A DNA stretch of 21,767 bases. Origin: JABMMZ01 sp044368575 (GTDB taxonomy: Bacteria > Bacteroidota > Bacteroidia > NS11-12g > UBA955). The DNA lies in NCBI GenBank assembly GCA_044368575.1, contig JBIPPH010000034.1, positions 1 to 21,767 on the forward strand, given 5' to 3'. Under the pieces are notes generated by a model. That model made no database searches. It was not told where the DNA came from and saw nothing but the letters and a program-made list of their open reading frames with translations. This document shows, piece by piece, positions 1-6,406 of the stretch; the stretch's first letter is position 1, and every line of letters begins with the position of its first letter. A program made the position numbers and the translations under genes.

Positions 1-68
1 TCGGTTTAGGTTTACGAGAAATAGGACGATCAAGCATGATGCGAAACTACTTTAAAAGAGGACACTAG
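1..68 (+). CDS. Possible 3' end of an upstream gene (partial)
   Basis: Reading in frame from base 3 gives about 21 residues ending at a TAG at 66-68. The tail includes SSMMRNYFKRGH, whose composition is credible for a bacterial protein C-terminus. I do not recognise the protein. A second frame from base 2 also stays open to a TAA, so the assignment rests only on composition and on the fact that the next gene starts 240 bp later. No clear terminator follows; a 5-bp TAGAG/CTCTA pairing near 66-90 is too weak to call one. Confidence 0.3.
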   Translation, partial: GLGLREIGRSSMMRNYFKRGH

Positions 69-306
69 AGGGAGAAATTTATTCACTCTAAAATTGTGTA
101 CACATTGTGAATATCATTGATAAAAAAATGTAATTGAAGAAAGTTCAAAATTCAATTTTAAGTACATTTGCTCATATAGGATGCCCGCAGACAAGCTGTC
201 AGATTCAGGCTAATAAAAAACAAATGGCATTGAATTGGATACTATGTTTTGCGTTGCCACGTTATTAAAAAAAACAGGCAACATCCAATACTAAAAAACA
301 ATATTC
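69..306 (+). other. clpC upstream region with a two-part stem in the leader
   Basis: This is an AT-rich gene-free stretch of about 240 bp. Its clearest structure lies just before clpC. ATTGGAT at 234-240 can pair with ATCCAAT at 283-289, and directly inside it GTTGCC at 253-258 pairs with GGCAAC at 277-282. The result is a 7-bp outer and a 6-bp inner helix with a 12-nt bulge on the left and an A-rich loop. A poor promoter-like TATGTTTT lies at 243-250, inside the structure. The fold could be a leader element affecting clpC expression, or chance pairing in AT-rich DNA. I see no Shine-Dalgarno sequence before the ATG at 307. Confidence 0.3.
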
Positions 307-2835
307 ATGGAAGCAAAATTCTCACCAAGGGTTAAAGAAGTGATTCAGTACAGCCGCGAAGAAGCTATCAGATTAGGCCACGACTACATAGGCACTGAAC
401 ACTTGTTATTAGGCATTATTCGCGAAGGCGAAGGCACTGCTGTAACCACCCTTAAAAATCTTGAAATCGATGTCATTCGATTGAAAAAATCAATAGAAGA
501 TACCATCAAAGGCACGGCTACATCAGTGAGTAACCTGGGCAATATCCCTTTAACCAAACAAGCTGAAAAAGCTTTAAAGATTACCTACTTAGAAGCTAAA
601 ATTTTTAAAACAGAAACCATTGGCACAGAACATTTGTTGCTGTCAATCTTACGCGACGAAGACAATGTGGCATCTCAAGTTTTAGGACAATACGGCATTA
701 ACTACGACTTCTTTAAACAGACCTTATTGGATAACAGTGGTCATCAAAAACCAAGAGAATTCCCTAGCAATGCTTTTGAAGAAGAAGGCGGCGAACAAAA
801 TGAAGACCGCAAGATTGAAGAATTAAAAAAGAAAAATCCTAAGTCTACTACCCCTGTGCTTGATAATTTCGGCAGAGATTTAACCAAGTTAGCTGAAGAT
901 GGCAAGTTGGATCCTATTGTCGGACGTGAAAAAGAAATCGAACGCGTATCACAAATTTTGTCAAGACGCAAAAAGAATAACCCCATTTTAATTGGTGAGC
1001 CAGGCGTTGGTAAAACAGCTGTTGCAGAAGGTTTAGCACTGCGCATCATTCAACGCAAAGTCTCTAGGGTATTGTTCAACAAACGCGTAGTGACTTTAGA
1101 TTTAGCATCATTGGTAGCCGGCACAAAATACCGCGGACAATTCGAAGAGCGCATGAAAGCCATCATGAGCGAATTAGAAAAAGCGGCTGATGTTATTTTA
1201 TTCATAGACGAGATCCACACCATAGTGGGTGCTGGTGGTGCTAGCGGTAGTTTAGATGCTAGCAATATGTTTAAGCCAGCCTTAGCCCGTGGCGAAGTGC
1301 AGTGCATAGGTGCAACTACCTTAGATGAATACCGTCAATACATTGAAAAAGATGGCGCTTTAGAACGCCGTTTTCAGATGGTCATTATTGAACCAGCAAG
1401 CCCTGAAGAATCTATTGAGATTTTACAGAACATTAAAAACAAATACGAAGACCATCACCATGTGAGTTATACAGATGCAGCGATTGAAGCTTGTGTGAAA
1501 TTAAGCACGCGCTACATTACTGACAGAAACTTACCAGACAAAGCCATTGATGTGCTTGACGAAGTGGGCGCAAGAGTGCACATGTCTAACATCAATGTGC
1601 CTGATGAAATTGTTCAATTAGAAGCTCAAATTGAGGCCATAAAACACGAAAAAATCGCTGTTGTAAAAAGCCAAAATTACGAAGAGGCCGCTAAGCTACG
1701 CGATAAAGAAAAAAACCTCATCAAGGAACTTGAATTGGCTAAACAAAAATGGGAAGAAGAAACCAGCAACAATCGTTTTGTCGTCACTGAAGACCAAGTG
1801 GCTGAGGTGATTGCTATGATGACTGGTATACCAGTTAAACGTATAGGCCAAAGCGAAGGTAAAAAACTATTGAATATGGAAGCCGATCTCAAACAAAGAG
1901 TAATCGGTCAAGACAAAGCCATTGAAAAATTATCTAAAGCCATCCAAAGAACCAGAGCCGGTTTAAAAGACCCGAACAAACCAATTGGTTCATTTATCTT
2001 TTTAGGCCCTACAGGCGTAGGTAAAACGGAATTGGCCAAAGCGCTTAGCGACTACATGTTTGACAATACTGACTCCTTGATCAGAATTGACATGAGTGAG
2101 TTCATGGAGAAATTTGCTGTAAGCCGTTTGGTGGGGGCTCCTCCAGGTTATGTTGGGTATGAAGAAGGCGGATTACTGACTGAAAAAGTGAGACGCAAAC
2201 CGTATTCAGTGGTCTTATTTGATGAGGTTGAAAAAGCACATCCGGATGTCTTTAACATCATGTTACAAATCTTAGACGAAGGCCATATTACTGATAGCTT
2301 AGGCAGACGTGTTGATTTCAGAAACACTGTGATCATCATGACCTCTAACATTGGTTCGAGACAACTCAAAGACTTTGGAACAGGTATGGGATTTGCCACC
2401 GCAAACAAGGTGAATAATTTAGAGAATGAAAGCAAACAAGTGATTGAAACCGCGCTTAAAAAATTCTTCTCTCCTGAATTCTTAAACCGTATTGACGATG
2501 TAATTGTCTTCAACCCATTAGAGAAACCAGACATCGTTAAAATCCTCGACATTCAAATTCAAAAGATGTTGAAACGCATAGTGGATTTAGGCTACAATGT
2601 TCAACTAAGTGATGAAGCCAAAGAGTTTATTGCTGAAAAAGGCTATGATTCAGCCTTTGGTGCTAGGCCTTTATATAGAGCCATGCAAAAATACTTAGAA
2701 GACCCATTGGCAGAAGAAATTCTGAAAGGCGAAATCATTGAAGGCGCTCAAATAACAGTTGACTTTGATGCCGAGAACCAATGCTTGAAAGTACAAAATT
2801 CAGCGCCTAAAAAAGGTAGAAAACCAAAATCATAA
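307..2835 (+). CDS. clpC: ATP-dependent Clp protease ATP-binding subunit ClpC (Hsp100/AAA+ unfoldase)
   Basis: This is a cytosolic hexameric unfoldase that feeds substrates to the ClpP peptidase and helps remove damaged proteins. The 842 residues match the ClpC layout: paired Clp-N repeats in about 1-145, a first AAA+ module with Walker A GEPGVGKT at 230-237 and Walker B VILFIDE at 296-302, a middle segment with a UVR-like stretch around 457-475, and a second AAA+ module with Walker A GPTGVGKT at 567-574 and Walker B VVLFDE at 635-640. Pore loops KYRG (274-277) and GYVG (614-617) are present. An MGF tripeptide at 694-696 sits where ClpC proteins carry their ClpP-docking loop, which together with the UVR segment favours ClpC over ClpB. 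The start MEAKFSPRVKEVI is the family's usual N-terminus. A TPR-like gene follows after 1 bp, so the two are probably co-transcribed. No ctsR or mcsAB homologue is visible. Confidence 0.97.
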   Translation: MEAKFSPRVKEVIQYSREEAIRLGHDYIGTEHLLLGIIREGEGTAVTTLKNLEIDVIRLKKSIEDTIKGTATSVSNLGNIPLTKQAEKALKITYLEAKIFKTETIGTEHLLLSILRDEDNVASQVLGQYGINYDFFKQTLLDNSGHQKPREFPSNAFEEEGGEQNEDRKIEELKKKNPKSTTPVLDNFGRDLTKLAEDGKLDPIVGREKEIERVSQILSRRKKNNPILIGEPGVGKTAVAEGLALRIIQRKVSRVLFNKRVVTLDLASLVAGTKYRGQFEERMKAIMSELEKAADVILFIDEIHTIVGAGGASGSLDASNMFKPALARGEVQCIGATTLDEYRQYIEKDGALERRFQMVIIEPASPEESIEILQNIKNKYEDHHHVSYTDAAIEACVKLSTRYITDRNLPDKAIDVLDEVGARVHMSNINVPDEIVQLEAQIEAIKHEKIAVVKSQNYEEAAKLRDKEKNLIKELELAKQKWEEETSNNRFVVTEDQVAEVIAMMTGIPVKRIGQSEGKKLLNMEADLKQRVIGQDKAIEKLSKAIQRTRAGLKDPNKPIGSFIFLGPTGVGKTELAKALSDYMFDNTDSLIRIDMSEFMEKFAVSRLVGAPPGYVGYEEGGLLTEKVRRKPYSVVLFDEVEKAHPDVFNIMLQILDEGHITDSLGRRVDFRNTVIIMTSNIGSRQLKDFGTGMGFATANKVNNLENESKQVIETALKKFFSPEFLNRIDDVIVFNPLEKPDIVKILDIQIQKMLKRIVDLGYNVQLSDEAKEFIAEKGYDSAFGARPLYRAMQKYLEDPLAEEILKGEIIEGAQITVDFDAENQCLKVQNSAPKKGRKPKS

Positions 2836-2836
2836 G

Positions 2837-3715
2837 ATGCGCAAACTACTCGCACTTTGCTTTTTAATTGCAGCTCTTACGCTTAAGGCACAAGCCCCTG
2901 AGCAAAAGTATTTGGATCTATTTAATCAATTGGATCAAATCAGCAGTTATGGGGATTACAACAGCCTGGATTCTGTTAGCAAACAACAAATTAACCAGGG
3001 CATACAACTCTGTCAAACCCAATTAAAAAAAACACTCGACAGTGTAACGCGCTCGGTATTTTTATACCACAAAGGCCGTTTAGAATTGGTAAAAAAGAAC
3101 ATCCCTGAAGCCCAAAAAGACTTAGAATTGGCCTTAAATTTACATGCCTCTAATTACCCAGCCTTGGAACGTTTGTGTGTGCTATCATACCACCACCTAA
3201 AGGGCTATACCAAACGTAAAACCTATATCCAAAAAAGCATTAAAGAATGGGAATTGCGTTGCTATGTAGATAGCACAGATGGCTTTAATTGGTATTACTT
3301 AGGCATGACCTTCAAACTGCACGAAGAATTCTCTCAAGCAGCTGTTCAAAACAATGTTCAGTATTGCCTAAGCAGAGCCATACAACTTGACACTAATAAC
3401 GGCACTTACTTGTTTGAATTAAGTCTTTACAAACCTTGTTTAGTTAAAACACAAATACTTAAAAAAGCCTTAACCAAAGAAGAATATTGGTTGTACCGAT
3501 CGCACATTTTAGCCTGCCTTTTAGAACTTAAGCAGTACCGTGAGCTATTAAACTTTGCTGAAATAAGTCTTCAATTGTATGAACGTGAATTTCCAAACTA
3601 TTATTTTTTCATGAGTCAGATCATGCAGTTTGAAGCAGATGCCTTTAAAGGACTGAATCAGAATGAGGCTGCAGAGCAATGCCTTAGACGCAAAAAGCAA
3701 TACGACAAACTGTAA
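2837..3715 (+). CDS. Secreted TPR-like repeat protein
   Basis: The protein has 292 residues. It begins with a signal peptide (hydrophobic stretch about 4-16, then KAQA, so cleavage near residue 20) and is therefore exported to the periplasm or outer-membrane face. The rest is almost all helical and TPR-like: helix pairs can be seen around 70-125 (with LEAL-type spacing in LELALNLHASNYPALERL) and around 150-200 (YYLGMTF, then SRAIQLD). No catalytic motif is visible. Its ATG lies 1 bp after the clpC stop with no promoter between, so it is probably read from the clpC transcript. Its 3' end lies 1 bp from the end of the convergent cytochrome-like gene. I do not recognise a specific family. A scaffold role is the usual reading for TPR proteins, but the partner is unknown. 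Confidence 0.8.
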   Translation: MRKLLALCFLIAALTLKAQAPEQKYLDLFNQLDQISSYGDYNSLDSVSKQQINQGIQLCQTQLKKTLDSVTRSVFLYHKGRLELVKKNIPEAQKDLELALNLHASNYPALERLCVLSYHHLKGYTKRKTYIQKSIKEWELRCYVDSTDGFNWYYLGMTFKLHEEFSQAAVQNNVQYCLSRAIQLDTNNGTYLFELSLYKPCLVKTQILKKALTKEEYWLYRSHILACLLELKQYRELLNFAEISLQLYEREFPNYYFFMSQIMQFEADAFKGLNQNEAAEQCLRRKKQYDKL

Positions 3716-3716
3716 A

Positions 3717-4361
3717 TTAGTTATTAGGATAACCTGCTTGTATCCATTTTTGAATGGCTGTTTGATCACAAATGGATAAAGCCCCAGAAGCTTTAGGCAT
3801 TGGAGAATAGCCTGCAGCTTGCTGAATACTGCCTAAGAATCTGCCATCAATGATGCACTGCTTAACCCCATTGTAGTGGCTTAAATCATACCCTGCTCCT
3901 GCGGTTGTGCTGTTATGACATGACACACACCATTTATCCATTAAGGGTTGAATGCGATTAGCATAATTGTGATTGGTATCACAAGCACTGCAATTCGATG
4001 AATTAGGCGCACCAGATGCTATCCAATTCTTTATGATATCCTTTTGTAATTTGTCTAATTGCGATTTGTCTTCAGGAGGCATTTCACCTGAATGTATTTC
4101 CGTATACAATTCACTTTGAAAAGGTTTGCCTGGTGTTACAAATTTCATTATCTTATTGTGAGTACTTAAATCCTGTACATCTTCATCTTGACTGCTTCCA
4201 TCATGGCATCCTGTATAGGCACATTTACTCACTATAATAGGCAATACATCTTCTTGAAAACAATAGTTGGGTGCCGCTACATCATAAGTGCAAGCATTGA
4301 ATGAAAAGGCCAAAACAGTTATCATGGCAACCAAAACCAGCACAGAGAATTTATTCAACAT
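3717..4361 (-). CDS. Lipoprotein with two cytochrome-c-like (PSCyt1-type) haem-binding repeats
   Basis: The 214-residue protein starts with a lipoprotein signal ending FSFNAC, so Cys24 is the likely lipidated residue and the mature protein sits in a membrane facing the periplasm or cell surface. The body has two similar halves. The first has C47-AYTG-C52-H53 and later MPP at 94-96; the second has canonical C145-VS-C148-H149 and later MP at 188-189. A CxnCH motif followed by a distal MP(P) is the layout of class I c-type haem domains, where the Met is the sixth iron ligand. Each half ends with a W-I-x-x-G-(A/Y)-P-N motif, which supports an internal duplication. The first motif has four residues between the cysteines instead of two, so that half may bind haem unusually or not at all. 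A Cys pair at 124/127 lacks the following His. The start ATG is 82 bp downstream of the T9SS gene, beyond a terminator, so it is probably transcribed separately. Electron transfer is inferred. Confidence 0.8.
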   Translation of the reverse strand: MLNKFSVLVLVAMITVLAFSFNACTYDVAAPNYCFQEDVLPIIVSKCAYTGCHDGSSQDEDVQDLSTHNKIMKFVTPGKPFQSELYTEIHSGEMPPEDKSQLDKLQKDIIKNWIASGAPNSSNCSACDTNHNYANRIQPLMDKWCVSCHNSTTAGAGYDLSHYNGVKQCIIDGRFLGSIQQAAGYSPMPKASGALSICDQTAIQKWIQAGYPNN

Positions 4362-4391
4362 ACAAGCCTATTGCCGCAAATTGTATTCCAT

Positions 4392-4415
4392 AAAAAAAGG
4401 GAGCACTCGGCTCCC
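4392..4415 (-). terminator. Intrinsic terminator of the T9SS surface protein gene
   Basis: A perfect 6-bp stem GGGAGC/GCTCCC (4399-4404 with 4410-4415) closes a 5-nt loop. On the minus strand it is followed by seven T (A-run at 4392-4398). It lies 28 bp beyond the stop of the 4444-6291 gene, in the right orientation to end that transcript. The hairpin core is nearly identical to the one after the sigma factor gene at 16878-16894. Confidence 0.85.
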
Positions 4416-4443
4416 CTCTTCTGGATTTTTATAAAAGATTTGT

Positions 4444-6291
4444 TTACAATGCTGACTTAATCCATTTAATGGATTTTACCGTTTGCTCCGTCTCTAAAAG
4501 AATAGTATAAATACCTGGCACTGCATAAAAATCAGTGATCTCTATTGAAGAGCCTTCAGACTGAATCGCCTTTGAATATACTAATACACCATTAGCATTG
4601 ATCACTTTTACGGCGCCTACAAAAGGTTCAGTCGTATTTAATTTCAAGCTGCTTTGCTCATTGCCCATTGGGTTAGGAGACACATTGAACTCTGCAGATT
4701 TCATGGCTCTAGCTACAAAAACAGTTGGCGAAAAACTTGATTGCCCATTCAATTTATTAGCTGTAATTCTATAGTAATTGTAGGCTTGCATGTTTGGCAC
4801 TGAAGCAGAGTAATTAACTATGGCTTGATCTAATTGCTTTGAACTAAGCGTTTGAATGGTATTAAAATTAACAGCATTGTTTGACCCTTGAATTTCATAA
4901 GCTTTGGCATCGATATCATCAGCAACTGTCCACGTCAAATAATCAAAATCTGCTTGTTCTTTGGCTGTAAAGTCAATGAATTTGACCGGCAAAGGCACAA
5001 TGATATTTAAATCGAACTGAACGGTATTACTGATGAAAGGAATTTGAAATACATTCAATAAAAAGCTTCTTGTACCTAAAGACAATGTGCTACAATTCGT
5101 ATTCACGTAAGCAAATGACGACACTAGATTTTCAGCTTCTGTATTGGTCATTGTAGCGCCAGATTGATAAAACATCATTTTACTGATTCCGCTTGAAACC
5201 CTCACTTTAACATTATAGGTAGATCCATTCAAAACAATATTAGGGATGCTCGCGTTGTTGGCAAAATTCAAAGCAATAGTCCCTCCACTCGTTGCAGAGT
5301 CAATGATTAATTGTTCAGAGCTGCCATCTAATATATCAGAAGAAGTAAATTCCAAATAAACCGTATCAATATCTGCAGAAGAGCTAACATTAGAACCATT
5401 GTATGTGAACTTTACTGTTTGGTTGCAATTGGTAATATCAGTTGATTTATCTGTGCTTGTATTGTTTGGATACAAATCTAAGGCAGGTGGTGTTTGAACT
5501 GAAGGGGCATTAGTCCAAGCCGGACCTTGACCAAAATCCAAGAAATAATAGGCTGCACCACTGCCCTCAGAACCGACTACAAAATCAAATGAAGACAAAC
5601 TGGTATAAAATACTTTTACCCGCGTTCGGTCATCTGTAACATTCGTAATATTGGAGTTTGTGGTGGATCGAAACTTTGTTTTATTGACACTAAAATCAAA
5701 AATCGATTGTATATAGCCTCCTGTAGCTGTTTGAAACTGAGTGGTTGAAAATCCACCAAAGGCATTGAATTGATTTGAGTTCGTTCCCCCATTACCATCA
5801 ATGTCATAGGTATTAACAAACACATTTTGAAGAATCACATTGGTGCCTGTATTACTTGAGTTATTGTAGGAACCGCCAGCAATGAATTGAAAATTAAATC
5901 GGCAATTGCCGCCATTGCTATTCCAAGTCATGGTTGGAGAGAAAAAGCTATCCTCATTGGCACTCATACCTGAACCAGAATTAGAACTGTAATCGAATGG
6001 AATGGTTCCAGAGGCTGGGCTATTGGGCAAAGCAAATGAGCCATTGGTTAAGCTCACTGTAGTAACAATACAATCTATTTGTTGAGATCCAATGGTGATG
6101 ACGTTGGTATACAAAGTCTTGTTCCCCACACTTGAACCATCCGTCCCTACTTTGTGTATTTTGTTGGCAGCCAAAAACACCAAGGTTCTGCTGTTGACAT
6201 TGTAGGAATTCTGAGCATTTATAAATGAAACACAAATAGAAAATAAAGCTAAAAGAATTAAATTTTGCTTGAATAAAGTCTGCTTTGCCAT
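4444..6291 (-). CDS. T9SS type A sorting domain-containing surface or secreted protein, function unknown
   Basis: The 615-residue protein has an N-terminal signal peptide (hydrophobic 11-25, cleavage after FINA at 26). The mature body is rich in Asn, Ser, Thr and Gly, as in beta-rich surface proteins. A junction segment starting LPVKFIDFTA (about 433-442), then a Trp-containing AYEIQGS stretch, resembles the FN3-like region often found before sorting domains. Residues 535-615 form the sorting domain: SPNP motif, NANGVLVYSK strand, and a final VKSIKWIKSAL. Such proteins are exported by Sec, moved across the outer membrane by the type IX system, then anchored or released. No enzymatic motif is visible in the 27-430 region; adhesin-like or extracellular-matrix roles are possible but not shown. 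It has its own promoter and terminator, so it is probably monocistronic. Confidence 0.85.
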   Translation of the reverse strand: MAKQTLFKQNLILLALFSICVSFINAQNSYNVNSRTLVFLAANKIHKVGTDGSSVGNKTLYTNVITIGSQQIDCIVTTVSLTNGSFALPNSPASGTIPFDYSSNSGSGMSANEDSFFSPTMTWNSNGGNCRFNFQFIAGGSYNNSSNTGTNVILQNVFVNTYDIDGNGGTNSNQFNAFGGFSTTQFQTATGGYIQSIFDFSVNKTKFRSTTNSNITNVTDDRTRVKVFYTSLSSFDFVVGSEGSGAAYYFLDFGQGPAWTNAPSVQTPPALDLYPNNTSTDKSTDITNCNQTVKFTYNGSNVSSSADIDTVYLEFTSSDILDGSSEQLIIDSATSGGTIALNFANNASIPNIVLNGSTYNVKVRVSSGISKMMFYQSGATMTNTEAENLVSSFAYVNTNCSTLSLGTRSFLLNVFQIPFISNTVQFDLNIIVPLPVKFIDFTAKEQADFDYLTWTVADDIDAKAYEIQGSNNAVNFNTIQTLSSKQLDQAIVNYSASVPNMQAYNYYRITANKLNGQSSFSPTVFVARAMKSAEFNVSPNPMGNEQSSLKLNTTEPFVGAVKVINANGVLVYSKAIQSEGSSIEITDFYAVPGIYTILLETEQTVKSIKWIKSAL

Positions 6292-6308
6292 TTTTTTTTA
6301 ATAAAGTG

Positions 6309-6340
6309 CAAAAATAGTTGAAAAGCATCAACAAATCAAC
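6309..6340 (-). promoter_or_regulatory. Bacteroidota-type promoter for the T9SS surface protein gene
   Basis: On the minus strand a perfect TAnnTTTG element (TATTTTTG, complement of 6309-6316) lies 20 nt after GTTG (complement of 6337-6340), which approximates the -33 TTTG box. Transcription would start near 6302, about ten bases before the ATG at 6291. The -33 region overlaps a tandem octamer ATCAACAA (6327-6342). Confidence 0.5.
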
Positions 6341-6406
6341 AACTAGTAATGTTGTCAATAGAATATCATCAAATCGACCTATTCAACTATCTGATTTACA
6401 GCCGAA

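Noticed and set aside
744..1307. Minus-strand open frames inside clpC, and similar antisense frames in carB, gcvP and rpoD
   Set aside because: They lie opposite well-conserved coding sequence, have unnatural composition and match no family, so they are shadows of the real genes.
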